Both the position numbers and the translations under genes were made by a program. DNA of 64,000 nt from Haemophilus parainfluenzae ATCC 33392 (GTDB taxonomy: Bacteria > Pseudomonadota > Gammaproteobacteria > Enterobacterales > Pasteurellaceae): assembly GCF_031191205.1 (NCBI RefSeq), contig NZ_CP133470.1, positions 1,926,001 to 1,990,000 of the forward strand, in the 5' to 3' direction. This document shows positions 18,375-30,619 of the stretch, one piece after another. The notes beneath the pieces were generated by a model. The model saw nothing but the letters and a program-made list of their open reading frames with translations, was not told the DNA's origin and searched no databases. The number at the start of each line of letters is the position of its first letter. Position 1 is the stretch's first letter.

Positions 18375-19925
18375 ATGAAAAATACCCCATTTATTGCGGT
18401 AACCTCTCAACCGGTTCCCTATCATGCCGACACCACCGCAATTTTTAATACATTATGCCAACAGAACTCAAATTCTCTTCTTCTCGACTCTGCAGAAATT
18501 GGTAGCAAAAATAGCTTACAAAGTCTTATTCTAATTAATGCGGCCGTTAAAATTACTTGCTTAGGCAATCAAGTGACTTTTAGAGCGCTAAATGCGAACG
18601 GTAAACAAGTGTTAAAAGAAATTCATCCCGTATTAAGCCAACTTGGTACCGTAAGTGCGGTCAATTTTGACAATGAATTTTCTGTACAATTTGCGCCACT
18701 CGATAATCAATTAGATGAAGACAGTAAATTACAAGCTGCAACAATCTTTGATGGTCTTCGTGTAATTTCTAACCATTATCAACATAGCAGTACGCCAGTC
18801 TTTTTAGGTGGTTTATTTGCTTATGATTTGGTGGCAAATTTTATTCCAATGCAAGGTGTTGAATTAAAAGATGATGGTATTCACTGCCCGGATTACAGTT
18901 TCTATCTCGCGGAAAACTTAATTACCATCGATCACCAAAGCCAACAAGCCACATTAAAAAGCTTCTGTTTTAGTCAAGAAGAACAAGTGGAAGTCGCGAA
19001 AACGGCACTTTCTATTGCACAAAAATTAAAAAATATTGATGGCGTACTTTCCATTAAAGCAGCAAGTGATGAGGTCAGTACCAACTTTGAAGATCCTGAA
19101 TTTACAGGTATCGTTAAAGCGTTAAAACATCACATTAATATTGGTGATGTGTTCCAAATCGTGCCATCCCGCCGTTTTTCATTAACTTGCCCGAATACCC
19201 TTGCGAGCTATGCACAATTAAAACATAACAATCCAAGCCCTTATATGTTCTACATGAACGATGAGGATTTCATTTTATTCGGTGCATCACCAGAAAGTGC
19301 GTTGAAATATGCGCCAGACAATCGCCAATTAGAAATTTACCCAATTGCAGGTTCTCGCCCACGTGGTTTTGATGCGCATGGTAATATTGACCCAGAATTG
19401 GATGCACGCTTGGAATTAGAATTACGTCTTGATCATAAAGAACAAGCTGAACATTTAATGTTGGTAGATTTAGCACGTAATGACATTGCTCGTGTTTGCC
19501 AAAGCGGTACACGTAAAGTCGCCGAATTAATGCAAGTGGATCGCTATTCGCACATCATGCATTTGGTTTCTCGCGTGGTGGGTAAACTTCGTCCTGAACT
19601 TGATGCCTTACACGCTTATCAAGCTTGTATGAATATGGGGACGTTAACTGGTGCGCCTAAAATTAAAGCCATGCAGTTAATTTATCAATTTGAACAGCAA
19701 AAACGCCACAGCTACGGTGGTGCGGTCGGTTATCTCACCTCTGACGGCCGTTTTGATACCTGTATCGTGATTCGTTCTGCCTTTGTACAAAATGACATTG
19801 CCCATATTCAAGCAGGTTGTGGTGAAGTATTAGATTCTGATCCTCAAATGGAAGCGGATGAAACTCGCCATAAAGCGGCTGCAGTGCTTAAAGCAATCAA
19901 ACAAATCAATACCCAAGCAAAATAA
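18375..19925 (+). CDS. trpE: Anthranilate synthase component I
   Basis: Converts chorismate to anthranilate with ammonia supplied by TrpG; 516 residues from the ATG at 18375. The N-terminal LLLDSAEIGSK segment is the conserved LLxSA tryptophan feedback site. The C-terminal chorismate-binding domain has PIAGSRPRG, DLARNDIARV and the closing GCGEVLDSDP motif. A TTG two codons upstream is in frame, but the ATG has better spacing to AGGA. First gene of the trp operon, 12 bases before trpG. Confidence 0.97.
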   Translation: MKNTPFIAVTSQPVPYHADTTAIFNTLCQQNSNSLLLDSAEIGSKNSLQSLILINAAVKITCLGNQVTFRALNANGKQVLKEIHPVLSQLGTVSAVNFDNEFSVQFAPLDNQLDEDSKLQAATIFDGLRVISNHYQHSSTPVFLGGLFAYDLVANFIPMQGVELKDDGIHCPDYSFYLAENLITIDHQSQQATLKSFCFSQEEQVEVAKTALSIAQKLKNIDGVLSIKAASDEVSTNFEDPEFTGIVKALKHHINIGDVFQIVPSRRFSLTCPNTLASYAQLKHNNPSPYMFYMNDEDFILFGASPESALKYAPDNRQLEIYPIAGSRPRGFDAHGNIDPELDARLELELRLDHKEQAEHLMLVDLARNDIARVCQSGTRKVAELMQVDRYSHIMHLVSRVVGKLRPELDALHAYQACMNMGTLTGAPKIKAMQLIYQFEQQKRHSYGGAVGYLTSDGRFDTCIVIRSAFVQNDIAHIQAGCGEVLDSDPQMEADETRHKAAAVLKAIKQINTQAK

Positions 19926-19937
19926 GGACGATAAATT

Positions 19938-20522
19938 ATGGCTAATATTCTCTTTTTAGATAATTTTGATTCATTCACTTATAACTTAGTGGATCAATTC
20001 CGTGTGCTTGGGCATAACGTAAAAATTTATCGTAATGACACCAATTTAGAACAGGTGGTGCAAGAGGCATTAAATACACCCGATACAATTCTTGCGCTTT
20101 CTCCAGGACCAGGTACCCCGGCAGAAGCTGGGATCTTACTCCCACTCATTGAACGTTTAAAAAATGATGTGCCAATTATTGGTATTTGCTTGGGCCATCA
20201 AGCGCTTATTCAAGCCTTTGGTGGAGAGGTTGTACATGCAGGCGAAGTATTACATGGTAAAGTATCGCGCATTCAACACGATAACCAAGCTATGTTTAAA
20301 GATATTGCCAACCCAATGCCAGTGGCGCGTTATCACTCTTTAATGGGTAAAAATCTACCTAACGAATTTATTGTCAATGCCGATTACAATGATATCGTGA
20401 TGGCAATTCGTCATAAAACCTTGCCAATCTGTGCTTTCCAATTCCATCCAGAAAGCATCCTTACTGTGCAAGGTTCGAAATTATTACAACAATCTGTGGA
20501 ATGGTTATTAAACAGAGATTAA
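19938..20522 (+). CDS. trpG: Anthranilate synthase component II (glutamine amidotransferase)
   Basis: 194-residue class I glutaminase giving ammonia to TrpE. The triad is present: Cys in GICLGHQAL (about residue 83), and His-Glu in FQFHPESILT near the C-terminus. The oxyanion-loop motif SPGPGTP is at about 55-61. It is a free-standing TrpG, not fused to TrpD as in enteric bacteria. Located between trpE and a small tautomerase-like gene. Confidence 0.97.
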   Translation: MANILFLDNFDSFTYNLVDQFRVLGHNVKIYRNDTNLEQVVQEALNTPDTILALSPGPGTPAEAGILLPLIERLKNDVPIIGICLGHQALIQAFGGEVVHAGEVLHGKVSRIQHDNQAMFKDIANPMPVARYHSLMGKNLPNEFIVNADYNDIVMAIRHKTLPICAFQFHPESILTVQGSKLLQQSVEWLLNRD

Positions 20523-20918
<396 letters not shown>

Positions 20919-20929
20919 AGGACGAGATT

Positions 20930-21931
20930 ATGCAAACGGCTCAATTATTAGAACAACTTTACAACGGAAAAACACTTAACAAAGAAGAAAGTGCGGTCAT
21001 TTTTAATGCCATTATGGAAGGCGAACTGAATAACGAACAAATCGCTGCCATGCTGATTGCGTTAAAAGTACGTGGTGCCACTATTGATGAATTAAGTGGT
21101 GCGGTATCTGCGTCTTTGCAAAATGCCAAATCATTCCCTCGCCCTGACTACCCTTTTGCGGATATCGTGGGTACTGGCGGTGATGGTCAAAACACGATTA
21201 ATATCTCTACGGCGAGTGCGATTGTTGCTGCCTCGATGGGTGCCAAAGTAGCCAAACACGGTAACCGCAGTGTATCAAGCAAATCAGGTGCCAGTGATGT
21301 ATTAACTGCTCTCGGGGTGAATGTCAACGTCACGCCAGAACAAGCTCGCCAAGCACTTGACGATATTGGGGTATGTTTCTTATTTGCTCAACAATATCAC
21401 AGTGGGTTTAAACATGTTGCCCCTGTTCGTGCGGCATTAAAAACACGTACGCTTTTTAATATTTTAGGTCCATTAATTAATCCTGCTCGCCCAACTTATC
21501 ATTTACTTGGCGTGTATGCCCCTGAATTAGTGAAAACCTATGCAGAAACTGCTGTCGCATTAGGTCATCAACATACTTTTGTTGTGCATGGTGCGGGTCT
21601 AGATGAAGTGGCTGTACACGGCGAAACACAAGTGGCAGAAATTAAAAACGGCAAAATTGACTACTTCACCTTAACGCCAGAAGATTTTGGTTTAAAAACA
21701 CAATCTTTAGAAAGTTTACGTGGTGGCGAACCGCAAGAAAATGCCCAATATCTGACCGCACTTTTACAAGGTAAAGGCAAAGCGGAACACGCTAATGCGG
21801 TAGCGGCGAATGTGGCATTATTGCTGAAGTTATTTGGTCATGATGACTTAAAACAAAATGTTCAAAATGTATTGGCTCATCTTGCATCAGGCAAAGCGTT
21901 TGAGACATTACAACATTTGACTAAATATTAA
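20930..21931 (+). CDS. trpD: Anthranilate phosphoribosyltransferase
   Basis: Adds phosphoribose from PRPP to anthranilate; 333 residues, the monofunctional length. The PRPP-binding motif [14 protein letters not shown] is at about 82-95, with [17 protein letters not shown] next and the [12 protein letters not shown] substrate-site segment near 180. A uptake signal is embedded near the start of the gene. It lies between the tautomerase-like gene and trpC. Confidence 0.97.
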   Translation: MQTAQLLEQLYNGKTLNKEESAVIFNAIMEGELNNEQIAAMLIALKVRGATIDELSGAVSASLQNAKSFPRPDYPFADIVGTGGDGQNTINISTASAIVAASMGAKVAKHGNRSVSSKSGASDVLTALGVNVNVTPEQARQALDDIGVCFLFAQQYHSGFKHVAPVRAALKTRTLFNILGPLINPARPTYHLLGVYAPELVKTYAETAVALGHQHTFVVHGAGLDEVAVHGETQVAEIKNGKIDYFTLTPEDFGLKTQSLESLRGGEPQENAQYLTALLQGKGKAEHANAVAANVALLLKLFGHDDLKQNVQNVLAHLASGKAFETLQHLTKY

Positions 21932-21972
21932 GATAAAGGCTGATTTGATAAGCCATAATAAGAAGAAAGATT

Positions 21973-23409
21973 ATGATCACGCAAGATTTCACTAAACCAA
22001 TTGACTCTGCGACGGTGCTGCAAAAAATCGTCTTAGACAAAGCGCAATCGGTTAAGGCAAAGGAAGCTGAATTTCCGCTTTCACAATTTAAAGAAAACAT
22101 TCAAAAATCAGACCGCTCTTTTTATGATGCGTTGGCTAAAGGCACACATCAAAAACCGGCTTATATTTTGGAATGTAAAAAAGCTTCCCCTTCTAAAGGA
22201 TTAATTCGTAATGAATTTAATTTAGATGAAATCGCCAATGTATATAAACATTATGCATCAGCTGTTTCTGTGCTAACGGATGAGAAATACTTCCAAGGTA
22301 AATTTGACTATTTGCCGCAAGTACGTGACGTTGTCTCACAACCTGTATTGTGCAAAGATTTTATGATCAGCGAATATCAGGTTTATCTCGCGCGCCACTA
22401 TCAAGCTGATGCTATTTTATTGATGCTTTCAGTGGTGAATGATGAAACCTATCGAGTACTAGCTGATCTGGCGCATTCTCTTGGCATGGGCGTATTGACA
22501 GAAACCAGCAACGAAGAAGAGTTTGAGCGTGCCCTTGCATTAGGTGCAAAAATTATCGGCGTCAACAATCGTAATCTTCACGATCTCACTGTTGATTTAA
22601 ACCGCGTGGTAGAACTCACACAAAAATATGCCGATCGCATTCCTGCTGATGCACGTATTATCAGCGAATCAGGGATTTATAATCACAGTCAAATTCGTGA
22701 TTTGCAAAAAGTGGCACATGGCTTTTTAATCGGTAGCAGCCTAATGGGCAGTGCTGATTTAAATAATGCTGTGCGTGAAGTGATTTTTGGAGAAAATAAA
22801 GTATGCGGTTTAACTCGCACGCAAGATGTCAAAGAGGTTTACGCAAACGGAGCATTATACGGCGGCTTAATTTTCGCCGAACATTCAAAACGCTGTGTGA
22901 GCCTACGTCAAGCCCAAGAATTAGTGACAGCATCACCACTTCGTTTTGTGGGCGTATTCCAGAATCAAGAAATTGATTTTATTGTAAAAATCGCTAAACA
23001 ATTGCAGCTTTATGCCGTTCAGCTACACGGTTCAGAAACCGCTGAATTTATTACCGCACTTCGTCACCAACTGCCTGAAGAAATACAAATTTGGAAAGCC
23101 ATTTCGGTGAATACTGAAGCACAAAGTGCGGTTGATTTTACGGATGATTTAAATATCACTCGCTATATTTTCGATAGCCAATCCGCTAATCAACAAGGTG
23201 GCACAGGAAAAACCTTTAATTGGTCACTCATGCCTGAAAACTTGAAACACAAAATTATTTTGGCTGGTGGCATTTCACCTGACAATATTGAACAAGCCAT
23301 TAAGCAAGGTTGCTTAGGGGTGGATCTCAATTCTGGTGTAGAAACTACCGCTGGCGTGAAAGATAGCGAAAAAGTGCGGTCAGTTTTTAAGACGATTTTG
23401 TCAAATTAA
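21973..23409 (+). CDS. trpC: Bifunctional indole-3-glycerol-phosphate synthase / phosphoribosylanthranilate isomerase
   Basis: 478 residues carrying two fused (beta/alpha)8 barrels, as in E. coli TrpC(F). The N-terminal synthase has [12 protein letters not shown] (about 56-67), VLCKDF and [10 protein letters not shown]. The C-terminal isomerase begins near [11 protein letters not shown] (about 276) and ends with [14 protein letters not shown] and GVDLNSGVE. It performs the third and fourth steps of tryptophan synthesis from anthranilate. The 41-base gap after trpD holds a good AAGAAG site. Confidence 0.97.
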   Translation: MITQDFTKPIDSATVLQKIVLDKAQSVKAKEAEFPLSQFKENIQKSDRSFYDALAKGTHQKPAYILECKKASPSKGLIRNEFNLDEIANVYKHYASAVSVLTDEKYFQGKFDYLPQVRDVVSQPVLCKDFMISEYQVYLARHYQADAILLMLSVVNDETYRVLADLAHSLGMGVLTETSNEEEFERALALGAKIIGVNNRNLHDLTVDLNRVVELTQKYADRIPADARIISESGIYNHSQIRDLQKVAHGFLIGSSLMGSADLNNAVREVIFGENKVCGLTRTQDVKEVYANGALYGGLIFAEHSKRCVSLRQAQELVTASPLRFVGVFQNQEIDFIVKIAKQLQLYAVQLHGSETAEFITALRHQLPEEIQIWKAISVNTEAQSAVDFTDDLNITRYIFDSQSANQQGGTGKTFNWSLMPENLKHKIILAGGISPDNIEQAIKQGCLGVDLNSGVETTAGVKDSEKVRSVFKTILSN

Positions 23410-23432
23410 TCTGATTGCTAAGGGGAAGCATT

Positions 23433-24191
23433 ATGCAAAGAACAGCGTTAGTAACCGGCGCAACTGCCGGATTTGGTACGGCAATTTGTCGCACACTCAT
23501 TGAAAATGGCTATCGTGTAATTGGCACGGGGCGGCGCGTAGCTCGTTTAGAACAATTACAGCAAGAATTAGGTGAAAACTTCCACTTTCTTGCCTTTGAT
23601 ATTTCAGATCGCCAAGCAACAGAAGATGCGTTCCATTCACTTCCCGCTAGTTGGCAATCCATTGATTTATTAGTGAATAATGCAGGATTAGCATTAGGCT
23701 TAGAAAGTGCAGATAAAGCGAATTTAGACGATTGGATGCAAATGATTGATACCAATATTAAAGGTCTCGTCACCATTACTCGACTTGTTTTACCACAAAT
23801 GGTAGAACGCAATTCAGGTCACATTATTAATTTAGGCTCAATTGCAGGCACTTATCCTTATCCAGGCGGAAATATATACGGTGGCACTAAAGCTTTTATC
23901 AAACAATTTAGTTTAAATCTTCGTGCTGATCTTGCAGGCACACAAATTCGCGTGACCAATGTTGAGCCAGGTCTTTGTGGTGGAACTGAATTTTCGAATG
24001 TTCGCTTTAAAGGTGACGATGCCCGAGCAGAAAAACTCTATGAAAATGTGGAATATGTCAGTCCACAAGATATTGCTAATATTGTGTTATGGCTCAATCA
24101 ACAACCTGAACATGTCAATATTAATCGCATTGAAGTGATGCCAACTGCTCAAACCTTTGCACCACTTAATGTCGCAAGAATTCAAAAATAA
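23433..24191 (+). CDS. ydfG: Short-chain dehydrogenase, YdfG-like (NADP-dependent 3-hydroxy acid dehydrogenase)
   Basis: 252-residue classical SDR. The cofactor motif TGATAGFG is at about 8-15, NNAG near 83-86, the catalytic Ser in LGSIAG and the Tyr-Lys pair in YGGTK near 149-153. It is closest in look to E. coli YdfG, which oxidises serine and related 3-hydroxy acids and reduces malonic semialdehyde. Its position inside the trp operon, between trpC and trpB, is unusual outside Haemophilus; the H. influenzae homologue also precedes trpB. A link to serine, a co-substrate of TrpB, is a guess. I use the ATG at 23433, preceded by AAGGGGAA. Confidence 0.88.
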   Translation: MQRTALVTGATAGFGTAICRTLIENGYRVIGTGRRVARLEQLQQELGENFHFLAFDISDRQATEDAFHSLPASWQSIDLLVNNAGLALGLESADKANLDDWMQMIDTNIKGLVTITRLVLPQMVERNSGHIINLGSIAGTYPYPGGNIYGGTKAFIKQFSLNLRADLAGTQIRVTNVEPGLCGGTEFSNVRFKGDDARAEKLYENVEYVSPQDIANIVLWLNQQPEHVNINRIEVMPTAQTFAPLNVARIQK

Positions 24192-24203
24192 CAAGGAAAT
24201 ATT

Positions 24204-25400
24204 ATGTCAGAAACCCTTTTAAATCCTTATTTCGGTGAATTTGGCGGAATGTACGTACCGGAAATTCTCGTACCGGTACTACAGCAGCTAGAAAAAGCCT
24301 TTGTTGAAGCAAAAGATGATCCTGAATTCCAACGTGAATTTCAAGATTTACTTAAAAATTATGCGGGCAGACCAACCGCACTTACCCTTTGCCGTAATTT
24401 AACCAAAGGCACAAAAGCAAAAATTTATTTAAAACGTGAAGATTTACTTCACGGTGGTGCCCATAAAACCAACCAAGTATTAGGTCAAATTTTATTGGCA
24501 AAACGCATGGGTAAAACACGCATTATCGCGGAAACCGGTGCGGGCCAACATGGTGTTGCGACAGCCCTTGCTTGTGCAATGTTAGATATGCCTTGCCGTG
24601 TTTATATGGGGGCAAAAGACGTAGAACGTCAATCACCAAACGTATTCCGTATGCGTTTAATGGGTGCGGAAGTGATTCCTGTACAAAAAGGTTCTTGCTC
24701 ATTAAAAGATGCATGCTGTGAAGCGATGCGTGATTGGTCAGCCAATTATGAAAACACCCATTATTTATTGGGTACGGCGGCAGGTCCTCACCCATTCCCA
24801 ACCATTGTGCGTGAATTCCAAAAAATGATTGGTGAAGAAACCAAACGTCAAATCTTAGAAAAAGAAGATCGCTTACCGGATGCCGTTATTGCTGCAGTCG
24901 GTGGCGGTTCGAATGCCATTGGTATGTTTACTGACTTTATCGATGAAAAAGGTGTGCGATTAATTGGTGTGGAACCTGCAGGTCACGGCATTGAAAGTGG
25001 GGAACATGGTGCACCATTGGGCCATGCAAAAGTCGGCATTTATTTCGGTATGAAATCACCTTTAATGCAAACTGAAGATGGTCAAGTGGAAGAATCCTAC
25101 TCTATTTCTGCTGGATTAGACTTCCCTTCTGTAGGACCTCAACATGCTTACTTGCAAAGTATTGGTCGTGCAGAATACCCAAGTATTACAGATGATGAAG
25201 CATTAAACGCTTTCCAAGAATTAGCAAAACATGAAGGAATTATTCCTGCATTGGAAAGTTCTCATGCATTAGCACATGCGCTAAAAATGATTCATCAAGA
25301 ACCGAATAAAGAACAAATTTTAGTGGTGAATCTCTCTGGTCGTGGTGATAAAGATATTTTCACCGTTGATAAAGTTTTAAAAGAAAAAGGAATGCAATAA
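24204..25400 (+). CDS. trpB: Tryptophan synthase beta chain
   Basis: Pyridoxal-phosphate enzyme condensing indole and serine; 398 residues. The cofactor lysine is in GGAHKTNQ (about residue 88), the glycine-rich phosphate loop is VGGGSNAIG, and [10 protein letters not shown] lies near 111-120, all conserved. It ends one base into the trpA start (TAATG), so the two chains of the tryptophan synthase complex are translationally coupled. Confidence 0.98.
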   Translation: MSETLLNPYFGEFGGMYVPEILVPVLQQLEKAFVEAKDDPEFQREFQDLLKNYAGRPTALTLCRNLTKGTKAKIYLKREDLLHGGAHKTNQVLGQILLAKRMGKTRIIAETGAGQHGVATALACAMLDMPCRVYMGAKDVERQSPNVFRMRLMGAEVIPVQKGSCSLKDACCEAMRDWSANYENTHYLLGTAAGPHPFPTIVREFQKMIGEETKRQILEKEDRLPDAVIAAVGGGSNAIGMFTDFIDEKGVRLIGVEPAGHGIESGEHGAPLGHAKVGIYFGMKSPLMQTEDGQVEESYSISAGLDFPSVGPQHAYLQSIGRAEYPSITDDEALNAFQELAKHEGIIPALESSHALAHALKMIHQEPNKEQILVVNLSGRGDKDIFTVDKVLKEKGMQ

Positions 25401-26206
25401 TGAGCCGTTTTGAAACTAAATTTGCAGAACTTGCAGCGAAAAAAGAAGGGGCTTTTGTACCTTTCGTCACATTATGCGATCCAACATTTGATCGCTCTTT
25501 TGAGATTATTTGCACGTTAGTCGAAAATGGCGCAGATGCGTTGGAATTAGGTTTTCCATTTTCTGATCCACTATTAGACGGTCCCGTTATCCAGGCGGCT
25601 AATAACCGTGCGCTCAATGCGGGCCATAGCACTGAGGATAGCTTTAAATTACTCGCTAAAGTGCGGTCAAAATATCCAGAAATTCCGATTAGTTTACTTC
25701 TTTGTGCGAATTTAATTTTTGCGAAAGGCTTAGATAATTTCTATCAACGTTGTGCAGAAGTCGGCGTAGATGCGGTTTTAGTGGCAGATATTCCACTATT
25801 GGCAAAAGAAGACTATGTTCAAGCCGCTAAAAAACATGGCATTCAACCTGTCTTTATTTGCCCACCAAATGCTGATGCCAAAACGGTACAAGGCGTTGCT
25901 GAAAACAGCGAAGGCTATACCTATTTAGTGTCTCGTGCAGGTGTAACAAGTGCAGAGAATCAAGCTCATGCCGCAAACTTAGATACACTTGTAGAACAAC
26001 TTAAAGCCCACAAGGCTCCACCAATTCTACAAGGTTTTGGTATTGCTCAACCTGCTCAAGTGAAAGAAGCCCTTCAACTGGGTGCAGCTGGCGCAATTTC
26101 AGGGTCTGCGACCGTAAAAATCATTGAGCGAAACTTAGATAATCAGGCTCACTGCTTATCTGAACTCGCCGAGTTTGTTCGCAATATGAAAGCAGCAACA
26201 AAATAA
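25400..26206 (+). CDS. trpA: Tryptophan synthase alpha chain
   Basis: 268-residue TIM barrel that cleaves indole-3-glycerol phosphate to indole, which is passed through a tunnel to TrpB. The signature [21 protein letters not shown] at about 47-67 holds the catalytic Glu and Asp. The C-terminal phosphate loops [10 protein letters not shown] and GAISGSATV are intact. Start overlaps the trpB stop by one base. Confidence 0.98.
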   Translation: MSRFETKFAELAAKKEGAFVPFVTLCDPTFDRSFEIICTLVENGADALELGFPFSDPLLDGPVIQAANNRALNAGHSTEDSFKLLAKVRSKYPEIPISLLLCANLIFAKGLDNFYQRCAEVGVDAVLVADIPLLAKEDYVQAAKKHGIQPVFICPPNADAKTVQGVAENSEGYTYLVSRAGVTSAENQAHAANLDTLVEQLKAHKAPPILQGFGIAQPAQVKEALQLGAAGAISGSATVKIIERNLDNQAHCLSELAEFVRNMKAATK

Positions 26207-26247
26207 TTAATAGAAATTTTTATATTACAGCTTAAGGAACCCCAAAA

Positions 26248-27156
26248 ATGTCTTTTCTAATGCCTTTTCTGAGGAAACAATTCGCTTTCTGGCGTATTTT
26301 TCTTTACTTTCTAGCTTTTACTACACTTTATGCTAGATTGGTATCTCAATTCTTATTCTCAAACTTGGCTCTCCCTACTGGGGTAGGCGTCTTAAGTAAT
26401 GCAGTTTTATTTGGCTATGCTGCTTTTTTTTCTGGAGGCATGTTTTTTTTAATTTACTTTATGCTGATTTGGGGAATATCCACCGGATTTATTCTCGGAT
26501 TATGTCAATTTAGGAGAAGCGTTAAAGGCATTCTTAGTGCAACCATTATCGGAACACTCACCGCTGGAATTTCTTTTTATATCACAACAAATGATATTAA
26601 CCTTTACCTCTGCCTTTTCCATGGTGCATTAGCTGCAATTTTTGGCCTAATCGCTTTTCCAAATAAAGCGGGAATTCTCTTAGAATCCCAAATCATGCAT
26701 AAAATACTGCCTAAGGCAGTTTCAACGGGAGTAAATCTAACTGACCAAGTCATAGAAAAAAAAGGCTTTGCCTCTTACCGTTGGTTAATTCCTCTTGTAT
26801 TTACTTTGCTTGGCACTATTATTTTTGGAATCACATCCATATTATTAACACAAGTGACAGATCTAGATAGCATCGTAGCATTAATGCTTTTAATGATGGT
26901 TATTGCTGTGTTACCGATGTTATTCACTGGTCTTACCGTCATGTTTGCACGATTCCACAAGAATTTTCGCCATCTTGCCTTTAGCGTTCTGATTGGTGTG
27001 TTATATTACAGTTTGATAGCTTCTTTATTTAATGATAGTAATATTGAAATCATCAGATTATTTGCAATACAAAACTACATGCCCTTAATTATTGCCATTA
27101 TTTTATCTGCATTGATTTCATTTAAAAAGATTACACCAATTAACAAAATCCAATAG
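26248..27156 (+). CDS. Multi-pass inner-membrane protein of unknown function
   Basis: 302 residues with about eight hydrophobic segments (roughly 14-34, 47-66, 67-88, 94-112, 116-136, 180-204, 208-232, 242-262 and 270-292). A hydrophilic stretch at about 138-178 probably faces the cytoplasm or periplasm. I recognise no family motif. It begins 41 bases after trpA with an AAGGAA site, with no terminator between. An uptake-signal terminator lies just behind it, so it is the last gene of the trp transcript. A transporter role for aromatic compounds is possible from context only. It is rich in Ile, Leu, Phe and AT bases relative to the trp enzymes. Confidence 0.75.
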   Translation: MSFLMPFLRKQFAFWRIFLYFLAFTTLYARLVSQFLFSNLALPTGVGVLSNAVLFGYAAFFSGGMFFLIYFMLIWGISTGFILGLCQFRRSVKGILSATIIGTLTAGISFYITTNDINLYLCLFHGALAAIFGLIAFPNKAGILLESQIMHKILPKAVSTGVNLTDQVIEKKGFASYRWLIPLVFTLLGTIIFGITSILLTQVTDLDSIVALMLLMMVIAVLPMLFTGLTVMFARFHKNFRHLAFSVLIGVLYYSLIASLFNDSNIEIIRLFAIQNYMPLIIAIILSALISFKKITPINKIQ

Positions 27157-27158
27157 AC

Positions 27159-27196
27159 AAAAAAAGTGCGGTCAAAATTAACCGCACTTTTGTTTT
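27159..27196. terminator. Uptake-signal hairpin terminator at the end of the trp operon
   Basis: AAAAGTGCGGT and ACCGCACTTTT as a perfect 11-bp inverted repeat with a 9-base loop. T-runs occur on either strand, so it can end both the trp operon and sspB. Confidence 0.9.
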
Positions 27197-27203
27197 TCTT
27201 TCC

Positions 27204-27650
27204 TTAATCCACAATTCGTAAATGAGATGCTGATTTCTGTGGTTTCTTTTCCGTCTTAGGCTTATCTACCGCTTCAGCAAAACTTAATGGCTGTTCTGAT
27301 GTCGGCTCACGATTGAGTTCATCGTAAATTTCTTCTGGCTCAAACATCACGCCATCACCATTTTCACGTGCATAAATAGCTAAAGCCGCGCCCATCGGAA
27401 TATATAACTCACGAGCAACACCTTTGAAACGTGCATTAAACTGAATAAAATCATTCGTTAATTTCAAATTCCCTGTCGCCCCAGCAGAAAGATTTAAGAC
27501 GATTTGTCCATCTTTCACGTATTCCACAGGCACATTGGTACCATAATAATTAGCATCTACCACTAAATATGGGGTGAAATCATTATCCACTAACCAATCA
27601 TAATAGGCTCTTAGTAAATAAGGGCGTTTTGGAGAAGGTGTATGAGCCAT
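27204..27650 (-). CDS. sspB: ClpXP adaptor SspB
   Basis: 148-residue specificity factor that tethers ssrA-tagged proteins to ClpXP. The folded N-terminal part (about 1-110) begins PKRPYLLRAYYDWLVDNDFTPYLVVDA, a strong family signature. A flexible acidic linker follows, with the short C-terminal ClpX-binding tail SHLRIVD. H. influenzae SspB is the well-studied relative. Its start overlaps the sspA stop (TAATG), giving the usual sspA-sspB coupling. Confidence 0.97.
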   Translation of the reverse strand: MAHTPSPKRPYLLRAYYDWLVDNDFTPYLVVDANYYGTNVPVEYVKDGQIVLNLSAGATGNLKLTNDFIQFNARFKGVARELYIPMGAALAIYARENGDGVMFEPEEIYDELNREPTSEQPLSFAEAVDKPKTEKKPQKSASHLRIVD

Positions 27651-28288
27651 TATTTATCATCCATTAAATTTTTAGGTGCAGCCTCACCTACAGATTGTAA
27701 GAATGAATCACGGCTAAATACTCGATCCATATAGCCTTTGATTGCTTTGCTTCCTGTACCGCTAAATTCAACACCCATATTGCGTAATTTCCATAATAAT
27801 GGTGCAACATAGCAATCGACTAAGCCAAACTCTTCACTCATAAAATAAGGGGTTTGTTGGAAGATAACCGATACCGCTAACAATTCTTCTTTTAGCTGTT
27901 TTAATGCTTCTTCACGTTCAACTTCCGTGCCTTTTTCAGCAATTTCTAATGTTGGGTACCAATCTTGTTCGATACGTAACATTAAAAGACGGCTTTTCGC
28001 ACGAGAAACTGGATAAACTGGCATAAGTGGAGGATGTGGAAAACGCTCATCAAGATATTCCATAATAATGCGTGAGCTGAATAACACTAAATCACGATCC
28101 ACCAAGGTTGGTAATGTGCCGTAAGGATTTAATTCCATTAAATCTTCTGATAATGCTTGCAGATCAACTTCTTCGTTTTCGTAAGCGACACCTTTTTCAG
28201 CTAAAACAATTTTTACCTGATGGCAGTAAATGTCATTTTTATTTGAAAAAAGAGTCATTACTGAACGTTTACTTGATGCATTGGACAT
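27650..28288 (-). CDS. sspA: Stringent starvation protein A
   Basis: 212-residue glutathione-S-transferase-fold protein that binds RNA polymerase and affects stationary-phase and acid-stress genes. The thioredoxin-like N-terminal half contains MTLFSNKNDIYCHQVKIVL, and the PYGTLPTLVDR loop is typical. The alpha-helical C-terminal half has EDWYPT-like IEQDWYPTLE. Start chosen at 28288 after a GGAGGAA site. First gene of sspAB. Confidence 0.95.
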   Translation of the reverse strand: MSNASSKRSVMTLFSNKNDIYCHQVKIVLAEKGVAYENEEVDLQALSEDLMELNPYGTLPTLVDRDLVLFSSRIIMEYLDERFPHPPLMPVYPVSRAKSRLLMLRIEQDWYPTLEIAEKGTEVEREEALKQLKEELLAVSVIFQQTPYFMSEEFGLVDCYVAPLLWKLRNMGVEFSGTGSKAIKGYMDRVFSRDSFLQSVGEAAPKNLMDDK

Positions 28289-28465
28289 TTATTCCTCCGA
28301 AGATCCAAACTAACTTATATACTTCTACTAAAAACGGGCGATTATTTTAACATAACCGATAGGTGAATTGCTAACAATTTCTTATTTTTACTTTAAAATC
28401 AAACAATTATAAACGCATGATAAGAAATCAAAGAACGGGAATTTTTAATTAATTTGTTTTTTACA

Positions 28466-28498
28466 GACATAAAAAAGCAGAGATTTCTCTCTGCTTTC
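28466..28498 (-). terminator. Terminator of rplM-rpsI
   Basis: AAAGCAGAG and CTCTGCTTT form a 9-bp stem. On the minus strand it is followed by TTTTTTATG, 20 bases after the rpsI stop. Confidence 0.88.
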
Positions 28499-28517
28499 TT
28501 GAAACGATAATAAAAAA

Positions 28518-28910
28518 TTAACGTTTGGAGTATTGTGGACGACGACGTGCTTTGTGTAAACCAACTTTTTTACGTTCAACGCGACGTGCGTCACGAGTAA
28601 CGAAGCCAGCTGCACGAAGAGCAGGACGTAAAGTCTCATCATATTCCATTAATGCACGAGTGATACCGTGACGGATTGCACCCGCTTGACCAGAAATACC
28701 ACCACCTTTAACAGTGATGTATAGGTCTAATTTATCAGTTAATTCCACTAATTCTAACGGTTGACGTACGATCATACGAGCTGTTTCGCGACCGAAATAT
28801 ACGTCTAATTCACGTTGGTTGATAGTGATTTTACCACTGCCCGGTTTGATAAATACACGAGCTGAAGAGCTTTTGCGGCGACCAGTGCCGTAGTTTTGAT
28901 TCTCTGCCAT
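28518..28910 (-). CDS. rpsI: 30S ribosomal protein S9
   Basis: 130 residues with [14 protein letters not shown] at the N-terminus and the invariant C-terminal RRPQYSKR whose final Lys-Arg reaches the P-site tRNA. It follows rplM by 16 bases, the universal L13-S9 pair. Confidence 0.98.
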   Translation of the reverse strand: MAENQNYGTGRRKSSSARVFIKPGSGKITINQRELDVYFGRETARMIVRQPLELVELTDKLDLYITVKGGGISGQAGAIRHGITRALMEYDETLRPALRAAGFVTRDARRVERKKVGLHKARRRPQYSKR

Positions 28911-28926
28911 TTCCTAAACCTCGTGA

Positions 28927-29504
<578 letters not shown>

Positions 29505-29593
29505 CCTATTTTTAGAAAAAATGCTAACTTTTTGTGCAAATAAATTTGATTTTCTTTTAAAATACAACGCGTAATAAATAATCATTAATTTCA

Positions 29594-30576
<983 letters not shown>

Positions 30577-30579
30577 AGA

Positions 30580-30614
30580 AAAAGTGCGGTTAAAATTAAC
30601 CGCACTTTTTTTAT
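30580..30614. terminator. Uptake-signal hairpin terminator after metF
   Basis: AAAAGTGCGGTTAA and TTAACCGCACTTTT form a nearly perfect 14-bp stem followed by more T residues. It can serve metF and the convergent NlpC/P60 gene. Confidence 0.9.
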
Positions 30615-30619
30615 TTCCA

